Origin: Thioalkalivibrio sp. ALJ12
GTDB lineage: Bacteria > Pseudomonadota > Gammaproteobacteria > Ectothiorhodospirales > Ectothiorhodospiraceae
NCBI RefSeq assembly: GCF_000378305.1
Contig: NZ_KB899538.1
Location: forward strand, 682,001-746,000
Direction of reading: 5' to 3'
DNA: 64,000 nucleotides
Numbering within the stretch: the first letter of the stretch is position 1; the number at the start of each line of letters is the position of its first letter. Both the position numbers and the translations under genes were made by a program. This document shows positions 50,047 through 59,349 of the stretch, piece by piece. The notes under the pieces are model-generated. The model was not told where the DNA came from, ran no database searches, and saw nothing but the letters and a program-made list of their open reading frames with translations.

Positions 50047-50739
50047 ATGCACCGGATCGACCAGCCCATCATCGCCTTTCGCCGCTCGGACACCCCGCAG
50101 GGCGAGGGCGCGTCTAGCGGTGACGACCACCCGCTGGGCAAGCGCATCCCGTCGCGCCCCGAGGGCGAACTCGAGTCGGTCACCGAGAAGGTGCGCTACT
50201 GGACCCAGGACGGGCCGCAGACGGTCTATCTGGTGGTCAGCTTCGTCGCCGTCTCCGGCACGGTCAGCGGCGAGCGCGTGACCATCGAGCGCCCGATCGA
50301 ATTCTTCCTGCCCACCGGGCAGCACTCCGAGTCCTACCAGTGGATCTCCGCGACCATGCGCAGCCTGTCGCTGGCGGCCCGTGGCGGCTACGCCGCCCGC
50401 GCCCTGCGCGACCTGCGCAAGGTCACCTGGGATCGCGGCCCGGTTCGCTGCGGCGAGAACGAATACGGCAAACCGCTGTACCACCCCTCCGAGGTCGCCG
50501 CGATCGCCCACGCCCTGCAGCGCATCCTCCAGCGCCGCGGCTTCCTGGATCCCGACGGCCACCCCCGCCCGCTACGCGAACTGGTCGCCAACTACCGCGA
50601 CCGGACCCCGAAAGCCTCCGGCATCCTGGAAGCCCCGTACGTGGTGGCCACAGCCACCCCTTGCCCGCAGTGCGATGGCCATCTCGAGATCATCGACGGC
50701 TGCCCCACCTGTCGCGACTGCGGCTACTCGAAGTGCTGA
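50047..50739 (+). CDS. nrdJb: Ribonucleotide reductase C-terminal subunit (NrdJb)
   Basis: A 230-residue protein beginning MHRIDQPIIAFRRSD, 19 bases after nrdJa. It has a middle domain (KVRYWTQDGPQTVYLVVSF and SESYQWISATMRSLSLAARGG) and a Cys-rich end CPQCDGHLEIIDGCPTCRDC and GYSKC. That end would re-reduce the active site of NrdJa and may bind zinc. This matches the split class II enzyme known from Pseudomonas aeruginosa. The ATG at 50047 follows GGAGGACACG. Confidence 0.9.
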   Translation: MHRIDQPIIAFRRSDTPQGEGASSGDDHPLGKRIPSRPEGELESVTEKVRYWTQDGPQTVYLVVSFVAVSGTVSGERVTIERPIEFFLPTGQHSESYQWISATMRSLSLAARGGYAARALRDLRKVTWDRGPVRCGENEYGKPLYHPSEVAAIAHALQRILQRRGFLDPDGHPRPLRELVANYRDRTPKASGILEAPYVVATATPCPQCDGHLEIIDGCPTCRDCGYSKC

Positions 50740-50969
50740 GCATGGTTCCTGGGTAAGGGTTACCCGGCGCGTTATCGGTCGTTGGGGGGGCGGCCGCCTA
50801 CGGCGGACGTTAGCCCGTCGTGATGCCGCGTTTTGCGCCCACCCACGGCCGGGTGATACACAGGGTCCGGGATCCCCGATTCGGGTGCAGACGCGGCGGC
50901 AGGGGTGCAACGGTCCTGGTCGCCCAGTCTCGGTTCGTGGGGGCACATTTCAGGCAACGAGGACAGCGC

Positions 50970-51362
50970 ATGAATGATGTGGGGCGGAAGGCGAAGTGGG
51001 GTGCGGCGGTTGCCGTGGGTGCGGCGATGCTGGGCGTCGGCGCGATCGCCGCGGCCGATTCCTCGGTGGTTGAGGTCGACAATCGCTCCAGCGAGTCGAT
51101 CCAGGGCTCGGTGCTGGAACTCTCCAGCTACACCGAGCGTTCCTTTAATCTCGCCCCGGGGGCGCGAACGGATCTGAAATGGGATGGCTGGTATCACGAA
51201 TACGTGTACAACCTGGATGGCGAGTCACCCAATGTGGTGCGCTTTCAGTCCCGTTTTCCCAACCGCGATTACCTGTCGAACGACATCACGATCACCTATT
51301 TCGACGGTGACGACGGGGTGGAACACGAGATCGAGTGCGGCGAGCCCTGCTACTGGCCCTGA
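50970..51362 (+). CDS. Small secreted protein, unknown
   Basis: A 130-residue protein with a Sec signal peptide (about residues 1-29, cut after IAAA), then VVEVDNRSSESIQGSVLELSS and a beta-rich body, ending in a Cys pair ECGEPCYWP. I do not recognise the family. The ATG follows GAGGACAGC. It lies 153 bases before the TolC-like gene of the efflux operon and could be transcribed with it. No function is claimed. Confidence 0.6.
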   Translation: MNDVGRKAKWGAAVAVGAAMLGVGAIAAADSSVVEVDNRSSESIQGSVLELSSYTERSFNLAPGARTDLKWDGWYHEYVYNLDGESPNVVRFQSRFPNRDYLSNDITITYFDGDDGVEHEIECGEPCYWP

Positions 51363-51514
51363 TCCGCATCGATCTCTCCATCTGTGGCGCGCCGGCGCCC
51401 TCCTGTCCGATTCAGCTGCGTGGCGTTTGCCGGCAGGCCAGGGCCGGTGTTTGTGGCCACCGGCCGTCGGGAAGCGCGTCAATCAATGCCTCTATTAGCG
51501 CCATGATCTTTTGA

Positions 51515-53086
51515 GTGACTGAAAACGGGACAGGGATCGAATGGGTCGTTCGGTGGGCTGTGCGGGGCTTGTTCCTGCTCAGCCCTTTGCTGTTGTTGGG
51601 CCCGGCTGTCGAGGCCGTAGCGGGCACCGATGCCTTCGAACAACAGGCGATGGAATATGCCCCGGCCCCGCTCGCGGGCAGCACCATCGAGCTTGGGCTT
51701 GCGGAGGCCGTGGCGTTGTCTCTGCGCCGGAATACGCAGCTGCAAAGCGCCTATCTCGACCGGGTCGTGGATCAGCTCAACCTGGCCGTGGCGGAGGCGC
51801 AGTTCCGGCCGCAGGGCACGATTGACCTGTCGGCGCAGCAGAGCCGATCGCCCGGCGACGATGCCGAGACGCAGCGAAGCTCGACCCTGTCACCCACCCT
51901 GGAGGCGGAACTGCCGACCGGCGGCCGGATCGGCTTTAGCTGGAACCTGGCCCAGTCGCATGGCGAAACCGGGCTGGCCGCAGCCAGCTCGCGAGTCTCC
52001 AACCTGTCGCTGGATCTCTCGCAGCCGCTGCTGCGCGGAGGCGGGCTGGCGGTTGGGCGTGCGCCACTCGAGATTGCGCGTATCCAGGAAGCGATCAGTG
52101 CGTTGAGCCTTGAAGAACAGGTTGTCACGGTGATCGAGAGCGTGATCAACGCGTACCGTTCGCTGCTGCAGGAGCAGCGGCGCCTGGAGATCGCCCGTTT
52201 GTCACTGGAGCGCACCGAGGATCAGCTGGAACGCAATCGGGCCATGGTGGAGCGCGGGCGCATGGCGCGCAATGAACTGGTACAGACCGAGGCCAGTCTG
52301 GCCAATCAGCGTTTCAATGTGAGCCAGTCCGAGGAGACTCTGGAACAGGCCGAGCTGGAGCTGCTGCGTCTGCTGAACCTCGGGCGCGACACGCGGCTGC
52401 GGCTCCTGGACACCATCGACCTCGATGAGCTGGATACCCTGCGCGTGGACGCCCCGGCGGTCGATGAAGCGCTGGATATCGCACTGCAGAATCGCCCTGA
52501 CTACCTGCGCCTGCGCCTCGGGCGCGCCATCGAGGACGTCAACCGCATGCTGGCGCAGAACAATCATCTCTGGCGGCTGGACCTGGTCGCCAGTCTTGGT
52601 GCCGGTGGCGAGGGGGATTCCGCGCGCAGCGCTCTTGAGGCCACCTTTGACGAGCGTCCCGGCTACAGCGCCGGGCTGCAGATGGAGGTCCCGCTGTTCG
52701 ATCCGGAGCGGCCGGTGCGCTTGCTGGAATCGGAGATCCGCCTGCAGCAGGCGCATATCCAGTTTGCCGAACGCGAGACCGAACTGCGTCTGGAGGTTGA
52801 GCGCGCGCTCAACGACCTTGATAGCCGCTGGCGCCAGATCGGCTTTGCCCGGCAATCGCTGGAGCTGGCCCGCGAGAGCCTCGAGATCGAGCGCGAAAAG
52901 CTGTCGGTGGGGCGCAGCACCTCGTTTCAGGTCAATGCCATCGAACGCAGCCTGCGGGAGGCGGAGCAGTCGTTGCTCAATGCGGTTGTGGCGTATTTGA
53001 ATGCCCAGAGTGTGCTGGATCGTGTGCTGGGCACCACGCTGGACACCTGGGGCCTGGCACTCCCCGAAGCCGGAGTCATGCCATGA
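51515..53086 (+). CDS. TolC-family outer membrane factor (first)
   Basis: A 523-residue outer-membrane exit duct. A signal peptide (about 10-36) is followed by two copies of the TolC repeat: LAEAVALSLRRNTQLQSAYL and VDEALDIALQNRPDYL begin the halves, and SLDLSQPLLRGGGLAVGRAP is typical of the family. It starts with GTG at 51515. Its stop overlaps the ATG of the PAS-adaptor gene (ATGA), so the operon is translationally coupled. A paralogue lies at 59350-60897. Confidence 0.88.
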   Translation: MTENGTGIEWVVRWAVRGLFLLSPLLLLGPAVEAVAGTDAFEQQAMEYAPAPLAGSTIELGLAEAVALSLRRNTQLQSAYLDRVVDQLNLAVAEAQFRPQGTIDLSAQQSRSPGDDAETQRSSTLSPTLEAELPTGGRIGFSWNLAQSHGETGLAAASSRVSNLSLDLSQPLLRGGGLAVGRAPLEIARIQEAISALSLEEQVVTVIESVINAYRSLLQEQRRLEIARLSLERTEDQLERNRAMVERGRMARNELVQTEASLANQRFNVSQSEETLEQAELELLRLLNLGRDTRLRLLDTIDLDELDTLRVDAPAVDEALDIALQNRPDYLRLRLGRAIEDVNRMLAQNNHLWRLDLVASLGAGGEGDSARSALEATFDERPGYSAGLQMEVPLFDPERPVRLLESEIRLQQAHIQFAERETELRLEVERALNDLDSRWRQIGFARQSLELARESLEIEREKLSVGRSTSFQVNAIERSLREAEQSLLNAVVAYLNAQSVLDRVLGTTLDTWGLALPEAGVMP

Positions 53087-54858
53087 GTCAACAGGAACCG
53101 GTCAGTCAGCACATCCTCGATGCGATGGCCGATGGCGTCCTGGTCGTGGACGCCGCCGGGATGATTCGAACGCTCAATCCGGCTGCGGCCCGCATCCTCT
53201 CGTTGTCGCCGGAGTCCACCCTGGGGCGCAGTCTGGCCGAGGTCTTCCTCGGCGAATCCGGCTATGGCGAGTTCGTGGATGTATTGCTGGAGGCCATCTA
53301 CTCCGGCGAGATGGTGCCCGATCGTGTGGTGGCGGTTGAACTGGGCGGCGAGACCCGTTCCCTCAAGCTGACCACGTCCTACCTCGACGAGGGGGCGGCC
53401 GGCGGGGAGCGGGCGGTCCTGGCCGTATTCACGGATGTCACCGATCTCGAGGCCGCCCGGCGCAGCGAACACGCACTGGCCGAGGAGCTGCGCAGCAAGC
53501 ACCGCGAGTTGCAGGATGCCTATGTGCAGGTCGAGTCCAGCAACGAAGCCCTGCAGCATGTCTTTCGGCGCACTCACCGTCTGCGTCTGGCCGCCACCGT
53601 CGCCGTGATCGGCGTGTTTGCCCTGGCCGCGTACTGGGCCATGCCCAGCCTCTCACTACCGGACTTTGGCGAGACCACGGCTTCGCGCGCTGCGCCGGAT
53701 GTTGTGGATCCGGGTGTGTTCGAGGTGCAGGCGCGTTCGCTCGAATCCACGACAGGCTTTTCCGGGCGCTTCCGGCCGGGCGATGTAATTACGCTGGTCG
53801 CCCCGTTCGAATCCACCGTCCTGTCGCGCCATGTGGAGTATGGCGAACGCGTATCCGAAGGCGACGTACTGCTGGAGCTGGACCCCACCGAGGTCCGCAT
53901 TCGTTACCGCCGCGCTCGCAGCGATCTGGCGGATGCCGAGGCCGAGGTGGAATCGCTGGAAGACTGGGAGCAGAGCCGGGACATGGCTTCCGCCCGGCGC
54001 AGCCTGCGCCAGGCGGAGCGCTCGCTCAACAATGACCGTCGCGAGCTGGATGACGTCGAGCATCTCTTCGAGCGTGGCATCGTGCCGGAACGCGAGCTGC
54101 GCGCGGCCGAGGACCGAGTGCAGGAGGCCGAAGTGCGCGTCGAAGCGGCGCGCGAGGACATGGCCGAGACCCAGCGCCGCGGCGGTACGCGCCAGCTCGA
54201 GCGCGCGCGCGCCGAGGCCGAGAACGCGCGTGCTGAATACGAGCAGGTGCGCGCTCAGATGGAGGGCAAGCGGGTCATCGCGCCGGTGGACGGTATCGTG
54301 CTGGCCCCGATCGACGACGAACAGGACGGCGATCGCCGGGTCGAGTCCGGGTCGCGGGTGAACAGCGGCGAGGCCCTGCTGGCGGTGGGCGACCTGTCGT
54401 CGATGGAGATCGAGGGCAGTGTGGACGAGCTGGATATCCACGACGTGCGCGTTGGTCAGTCCGCTCGTGTGCGGATTGCACGCGGGGGCGGCGAGGAGTT
54501 TCCGGCCCGAGTGTCGTATGTCTCCTCGCAGGCACAGGAGTCGAGTGGGCGTGGCTTGCCGGTGTTTCGCCTGATCACCCGCATCGACGATCTGGACGCC
54601 GAGGCGCTGGAGCGGATTCGCGTCGGGATGTCGGCCTCGGTGGATGTGGTCACCCAGGAGGAACCCGATGCGGTTGTCATCCCGCACGCCTTTGTCGAGC
54701 GCGACGGCGACGAGTACTGGGTATGGCGCCAGCGCGACGATGGCGAGCCGGAACGGATCGCGGTCGAGCTGGGAAATTCGCGGTTTGACGGCGTACAGGT
54801 CAGTGCAGGGCTGGAGGCCGGGGATCGGTTGATCGCGCCGCCCGGTGGCGGGTCGTGA
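53083..54858 (+). CDS. PAS-domain fused to HlyD/MacA-type membrane fusion protein
   Basis: A 591-residue protein with an unusual layout. Residues 8-120 look like a cytoplasmic PAS domain (ILDAMADGVLVVDAAGMIRTL; AVFTDVTDLEAARRSE at its end). A coiled coil (about 125-163) leads into one membrane helix (about 168-188). Then comes a periplasmic adaptor: one lipoyl half VAPFESTVLSRHVEYGERVS near 237, a long alpha hairpin (about 270-390) and the second lipoyl half VIAPVDGIVLAPIDDEQ near 404, then barrel and proximal domains. Ordinary adaptors have only a short cytoplasmic tail, so the PAS part is a fusion. It is coupled to the TolC-like gene before it and the ATPase gene after it. Confidence 0.9.
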   Translation: MSQQEPVSQHILDAMADGVLVVDAAGMIRTLNPAAARILSLSPESTLGRSLAEVFLGESGYGEFVDVLLEAIYSGEMVPDRVVAVELGGETRSLKLTTSYLDEGAAGGERAVLAVFTDVTDLEAARRSEHALAEELRSKHRELQDAYVQVESSNEALQHVFRRTHRLRLAATVAVIGVFALAAYWAMPSLSLPDFGETTASRAAPDVVDPGVFEVQARSLESTTGFSGRFRPGDVITLVAPFESTVLSRHVEYGERVSEGDVLLELDPTEVRIRYRRARSDLADAEAEVESLEDWEQSRDMASARRSLRQAERSLNNDRRELDDVEHLFERGIVPERELRAAEDRVQEAEVRVEAAREDMAETQRRGGTRQLERARAEAENARAEYEQVRAQMEGKRVIAPVDGIVLAPIDDEQDGDRRVESGSRVNSGEALLAVGDLSSMEIEGSVDELDIHDVRVGQSARVRIARGGGEEFPARVSYVSSQAQESSGRGLPVFRLITRIDDLDAEALERIRVGMSASVDVVTQEEPDAVVIPHAFVERDGDEYWVWRQRDDGEPERIAVELGNSRFDGVQVSAGLEAGDRLIAPPGGGS

Positions 54859-55541
54859 GCGCTCAGCCCCTGGTGCAGATGCGGGATGTACACCGTCGCT
54901 ACCGCGTCGGGCCATCCGATGTTCACGTCCTGCGCGGGGTCGACCTGGACATCCAGCGTGGCGAGCTGGTGTCGCTGATGGGCGGGTCCGGTTCCGGCAA
55001 GTCCACGTTGATGCACATTGCCGGGCTGCTGGAACGCCCGTCGGCCGGTGACTACCACTTCGACGGCCACGATGTCTCCCGGATGAGCGCCGACGACCTC
55101 GCCCGCTATCGCAATCACCAGATCGGCTTCGTGTTCCAGACCTTTCACCTGTTGCCACGCCTGACTGCGGTCGACAACGTCGGCTTGCCGCTGATGTATC
55201 AGGATGTCGGCAAGCGCGAGATGCGACGTCGTGCCCGCGCCATCCTTGAGCGAGTCGGCATGGGAGATCGCGGCGATCACCGGCCGAACGAGCTCTCCGG
55301 CGGTCAGCGTCAGCGCGTGGCGATTGCACGCGCCCTGGTGGGCAGCCCCTCGGTGGTGCTGGCCGACGAACCGACCGGGGCGCTGGATTCCCGCGTGGGG
55401 CAGGAGATCATGGATCTGTTCCTCGAGCTGAATTCCGAGGGTGTCACGCTGATCATCATCACTCACGATACTGATGTCGCGCGGCAGTGCCGGCGTCAGT
55501 TGGTCATCCGCGACGGGGTGGTCGACGAGGATGGCGCATGA
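54855..55541 (+). CDS. MacB/LolD-type ABC transporter ATPase
   Basis: A 228-residue ABC ATPase. Walker A is GGSGSGKST near residue 42, the signature LSGGQRQRVAIARAL near residue 147, and Walker B VVLADEPTGALD. The pattern FVFQTFHLLPRLTAVDNVGLPL belongs to the MacB/LolD/FtsE type. It overlaps the adaptor gene before it and the permease gene after it by 4 bases each. In E. coli MacB the two are fused; here they are separate. Confidence 0.95.
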   Translation: MSAQPLVQMRDVHRRYRVGPSDVHVLRGVDLDIQRGELVSLMGGSGSGKSTLMHIAGLLERPSAGDYHFDGHDVSRMSADDLARYRNHQIGFVFQTFHLLPRLTAVDNVGLPLMYQDVGKREMRRRARAILERVGMGDRGDHRPNELSGGQRQRVAIARALVGSPSVVLADEPTGALDSRVGQEIMDLFLELNSEGVTLIIITHDTDVARQCRRQLVIRDGVVDEDGA

Positions 55542-56731
55542 GGCCCCGTGTGCTGCTGGGCGAGGCCCTGCGCAACATCGCCGCGACCAAGCAGCGATCG
55601 CTGCTGGCCCTGCTGGGGATCGTGATCGGCACGGCCTCGGTGATCGCGATGCTGAATGTCGGCACGATCATGCAGAACGCGATGCTGGAGCAGTTTCGTG
55701 CCATGGGCACGAATGTGGTCAATATCCGCGAGCGCTTTCAGCGCGAAGAGGATGGCCAAGCGGTATCGCTGACTCCGGAGCTGGCGTTTGATCTGGGGCG
55801 CGAGACCGATGGCCTGCAGCGCGTGGCGCCGTTCAGTACCGGTAGCGCCCAGCTGCAAATGGGCGCGGACAATCACAACCTGCGCCTGACGGGCGCGACC
55901 GAATCGCTGCGCGACCTGCTGCGGGTGCGCCTCGCCCAGGGGCGCTGGATCTCGGATATCGATGGCGTCAGCCTGCAGGGGGTGTTCGGCGCCGAGGTGG
56001 CGCAGCGCTATGCGCGCGAGGCCGGGAGTCCGCTGGAGGTGGGCGAGCGGGTCCGTATCGGGGCGTACTATGTGACCGTCGCGGGGATCCTCGAACCCTA
56101 CCCGCGGGGCGGGGGTGTCAGCCCGGTGTCACCGAACAGCACGGTGTTTCTGCCGCTGGAGGCCCTGCAGCGATTCGAGCCAGACGGGGACCTGGACGGC
56201 ATCCTTGCACGGGTGCACAACGAGGTCGATCACAGTGCCCTGGGGCAGCAGATCATCGGGTGGTTTTCCGATCGTGTCCCGGGCTTGCGGGTCGAGGTCA
56301 ACAGCGCCGAGCAACTGCTGGAGAACATGGAGGCGCAAAGCCGCATGTTTACCGTCATGCTCGGTGCGATCGGCAGCATCGCCCTGATCGTCGGAGGGGT
56401 GGGCATCATGAACATCATGCTGGTGTCGGTGACCGAGCGCCGTCGCGAGATCGGAATCCGTCTGGCCATCGGGGCACGCAATGCCGACATCCGCCGGCAG
56501 TTTCTGGTCGAGGCCGTGCTGCTGTGTCTGCTGGGCGGCGTGCTCGGCGCCGTGCTGGGCACCGGCGTGGCATACGGCTTCGCACACTTCACCGGCAATG
56601 CCTTTGTGGCGGCACCCGTGGCGGTCGCGCTGGGCGTCTCCGTGTCGACCCTGACCGGGGTGGCCTTCGGCTACTACCCCGCGTTGCAGGCCTCGCGGCT
56701 GGATCCGATCATCGCGTTGCGCAGCGAGTAG
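55538..56731 (+). CDS. MacB-type FtsX/ABC permease
   Basis: A 397-residue inner-membrane protein. An N-terminal helix (about 20-38; LLALLGIVIGTASVIAML), a periplasmic MacB-PCD domain (about 60-270) and three C-terminal helices, with GGVGIMNIMLVSVTERRREIGIRLAIGA near residue 295, are the MacB hallmarks. It would use ATP outside the membrane core to move periplasmic substrates out through the TolC-like duct. The gene ends 23 bases inside the oppositely oriented lnt-type gene (convergent overlap 56709-56731). Confidence 0.95.
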   Translation: MRPRVLLGEALRNIAATKQRSLLALLGIVIGTASVIAMLNVGTIMQNAMLEQFRAMGTNVVNIRERFQREEDGQAVSLTPELAFDLGRETDGLQRVAPFSTGSAQLQMGADNHNLRLTGATESLRDLLRVRLAQGRWISDIDGVSLQGVFGAEVAQRYAREAGSPLEVGERVRIGAYYVTVAGILEPYPRGGGVSPVSPNSTVFLPLEALQRFEPDGDLDGILARVHNEVDHSALGQQIIGWFSDRVPGLRVEVNSAEQLLENMEAQSRMFTVMLGAIGSIALIVGGVGIMNIMLVSVTERRREIGIRLAIGARNADIRRQFLVEAVLLCLLGGVLGAVLGTGVAYGFAHFTGNAFVAAPVAVALGVSVSTLTGVAFGYYPALQASRLDPIIALRSE

Positions 56732-58244
56732 GCCGCGCAAACCGCCGCCATCCCCGGTAGAACCCAGCTAGTATCACCAGCACGGCCAGGCCCTGCAGGA
56801 CGCGATCGCCATGGCGCTGATAGAACGGCCGGTCCGCTACGGTGTGTACATCGATGCTTCGGGTCGTGCTTTCCCAATGCGGGGTCTCGCTTCCGGGTAC
56901 GACCCGGCCGGCGGCATCGAACACGGCACCACCCCCGGTGTTGTGCAGCATGATCAACGGGCTGCGGTTTTCCAGGCTGCGTGCCCGGGCGATGGCCCGA
57001 TGGGTATCGGTCGCGCGTGGGGAGCCGAACCAGGCGTGATTGCTGATGTTCACGATCAGGCCGGCCTGCCCGGCCAGATTCTCCCGCACCAGATCAGCGA
57101 ACAGGCTCTCGAAACAGATCGCCGGAGCGAGGGGTATGCCATCGGGGCCCGCCAGCGGCCCTGCCATCGATCCCGGGCTGAAGCGCGAGGCCTGCGGGAG
57201 CTGCGCGCGCAGCCAGGGGAGCTGCTTTTCAAAAGGCAGGTATTCCCCGAATGGCACGAGCTTGCGCTTGCGGTAGGTCCCGGACAGGCCAGAGTCGGGC
57301 TCGAACAGCAGGGCGACGTTGTGAACGACATGATCCCCGTGGCGGCGATGCTCGGTCCCGTTGACCAGTATGGGCACCCCGATCTCGTCGGTGAGATCGA
57401 CGAGCGCGCGATGACCCCAGGATTCCGGCGCCGCCTGCATCGTGATCGCGGCCTCGGGCCAGATCACCAGATCCAGGTCGGGGTTGGACGCATGCAGCCG
57501 TCGAGTCATCTCGATCGCGGTCTCGATGTCGTTGTCGCGGTCGGCCGCTGGCATGTCGTCGCGCCGCGCATGGACCGGGATATTGGGCTGGACCAGCCCC
57601 AGGCGCGAGCTGTGCTCCGGCGCGGCCTGGTCCAGCGCGTCCAGGCGAAAGCTTCCGTATGCGAGCAGGGCGGCGAGCAGTAGCACCAGCAGCAGCGGTG
57701 CAGCCGGCGCGAGCGTACGACGGTGCAGCCCGGTCAGGATGCCGGCGGCGAGAAAGCCGAGCGCAGTCGCAAAAAACAGCAGTAGCGGGATGCCGCCGAC
57801 ATCGACCACTTGAGCGAGGCGTGGATGGGCGAGCAGGGCATAGCCGAAATGACCGGGAAGGATCTGCGGCGAGAATGACAGGATGACGGTCAGCAGACCC
57901 GCCGCAAGCAGGGTCTGAGCGGGTCGCTCCAGGCGCAGCGCCAGGAGCGAGGCCGTCGCGGCGAACGCGGCATACGGGAGCGCCTGGAACAGCGCGATCC
58001 CGAGCACGGTCAGGCCGCCCACTGCCCACGGAAGGTCCAGCCATGCCTCCATGCCCGGTACCACCCATCCCACCGATGGCAACCAGTAGCCCAGGCCGGC
58101 GAGCAGCGCGGCCGCGGCGGCCGCCCCCGGCCTAAGCCCCTGCAGCGCGAGCCCCAGCAGGCTGATGGAGAACAGAGTGAAGACCCCGGGGAGCGGCCCT
58201 TCGGCAAAACTCAGGTGAAAGAGGATCGCGGAGCCCGCCAGCAA
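56709..58244 (-). CDS. Apolipoprotein N-acyltransferase (Lnt family)
   Basis: A 511-residue inner-membrane protein with about six N-terminal helices and a C-terminal nitrilase-type domain. The catalytic triad is visible: Glu in VIWPEAAIT, Lys in RKRKLVPFGE and Cys in PAICFESLF. The usual Lnt adds the third acyl chain to lipoproteins. Its start looks like TTG at 58244, and there is no upstream ATG or GTG in frame that gives a longer protein. Lnt genes are usually beside corC/ybeY; this one lies beside an export operon, so it may be a second Lnt. It overlaps the permease gene convergently. Confidence 0.88.
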   Translation of the reverse strand: MLAGSAILFHLSFAEGPLPGVFTLFSISLLGLALQGLRPGAAAAAALLAGLGYWLPSVGWVVPGMEAWLDLPWAVGGLTVLGIALFQALPYAAFAATASLLALRLERPAQTLLAAGLLTVILSFSPQILPGHFGYALLAHPRLAQVVDVGGIPLLLFFATALGFLAAGILTGLHRRTLAPAAPLLLVLLLAALLAYGSFRLDALDQAAPEHSSRLGLVQPNIPVHARRDDMPAADRDNDIETAIEMTRRLHASNPDLDLVIWPEAAITMQAAPESWGHRALVDLTDEIGVPILVNGTEHRRHGDHVVHNVALLFEPDSGLSGTYRKRKLVPFGEYLPFEKQLPWLRAQLPQASRFSPGSMAGPLAGPDGIPLAPAICFESLFADLVRENLAGQAGLIVNISNHAWFGSPRATDTHRAIARARSLENRSPLIMLHNTGGGAVFDAAGRVVPGSETPHWESTTRSIDVHTVADRPFYQRHGDRVLQGLAVLVILAGFYRGWRRFARPTRCATR

Positions 58245-58330
58245 CGCACCGCGGGCGAGCGCAAACAGGGCAGTCGGCGGGGGTAGGGCCGCCGCGCGGG
58301 CGGCTTCCCCAGTCGGGGAGGTCGATCGGA

Positions 58331-58741
58331 TCAGCGTATGCCGAGGCGGTTCGGGCAGCCGCCACCGCTATAGCGAATTTCGGTGATCTCGACCTCTCCG
58401 GAGACCACGTGAACCTCCGAGCGGTGGGAAAAATCCAGCCGCTTGGTCTCGCCGGAACGCCAGCTTTCCCGGTCACGGGCCTCCAGCGTCATGCGTTCTC
58501 GTTCCGGGTAGTCTGCGTCCATTACGGATGCGTATCCCTGCAGCTCACTGGACTCGAGCCCGCGAAAGCCGATACACCCGGTCGCGAAGCTTTGCGTAGC
58601 CAGTTGCACGCGATCGCCGCTGCGCAGGACATCGCCTTCGTTGGCCGAGCTTCCGCCCCCCGAAGCGACGGCGGGCGCGGTCGCGGTCGCGGCAATCGAG
58701 AGCAGGGCCGTGGCGACAAGAGCTTGGGTGATCTTTGGCAT
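58331..58741 (-). CDS. Secreted two-Cys protein, paralogue 1
   Basis: A 136-residue secreted protein. A signal peptide (about residues 1-26) is followed by a small body with TGCIGFRGLESSELQGY near residue 54 and EITEIRYSGGGCPNRLG at the end, giving two cysteines likely to form a disulfide. The neighbour at 58789-59196 has the same pattern, so it is a tandem duplicate. I do not recognise the family. It lies between the Lnt-type gene and its paralogue, all on the minus strand. Confidence 0.75.
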   Translation of the reverse strand: MPKITQALVATALLSIAATATAPAVASGGGSSANEGDVLRSGDRVQLATQSFATGCIGFRGLESSELQGYASVMDADYPERERMTLEARDRESWRSGETKRLDFSHRSEVHVVSGEVEITEIRYSGGGCPNRLGIR

Positions 58742-58788
58742 TCCGGATCCTGTTTCGGTGGGTTCGGTTTTGTTTTGCGCGGCCGCGG

Positions 58789-59196
58789 TCAGCTGACGCG
58801 CAGTCCAAGCCGGTCGGGGCAGCCGCCACCGGTATTACTGATCTCGGTGATCTCTACGGCGCCGGACAGCACACGGATCTCGGAGGTGCGAAAGTCGAAG
58901 CGCTTGGTTTCTCCTTCCCTCCAGCTCTCGCGTCCCCGTTGCTTGGTGATCGGGTCCCCTCCCCTGTAGGAGACGATCAACTGGTATCCCTGGACCTCGC
59001 TGTCGGACAGCCCGCGCAGGCCCATGCAACCCGTGGAACCGATCGCGGCCTCGACCCTTACAGAGTCCCCGGCGCGGAGCGTGTCGCCCACGCTCGCACT
59101 GGATACGCCTGAGGCCATAGCCGAGCCCGAGATGCCCGTGAGGGCGGTTACAACGCCTGCCATTAGCGCGGCGCGTCGAAGCGGCTGATCAATCAT
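58789..59196 (-). CDS. Secreted two-Cys protein, paralogue 2
   Basis: A 135-residue secreted protein with a signal peptide (about residues 1-29). The body repeats the plan of paralogue 1: GDTLRAGDSVRVEAAIGSTG, CMGLRGLSDSEVQGY, a SWREGETKRFDFRTSE stretch and EITEISNTGGGCPDRLG. A later in-frame Met (residue 12) is also possible. Two copies with conserved Cys sites suggest a real function; what it is, I cannot say. Confidence 0.75.
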   Translation of the reverse strand: MIDQPLRRAALMAGVVTALTGISGSAMASGVSSASVGDTLRAGDSVRVEAAIGSTGCMGLRGLSDSEVQGYQLIVSYRGGDPITKQRGRESWREGETKRFDFRTSEIRVLSGAVEITEISNTGGGCPDRLGLRVS

Positions 59197-59349
59197 GCGG
59201 GGGTGGCCTCCGTGCGGACTGTCGAGTGGAGTGGCTCAACCTAGCACAGCAAGGTTGTAATCCCCGCGGGAATGGTTAGTTCGGCGTGAGGTGGAGCGCC
59301 CCGGGGATTGCTGTACACGGGGCGTTCGGGGGAGATGTGGGAGACCGAG

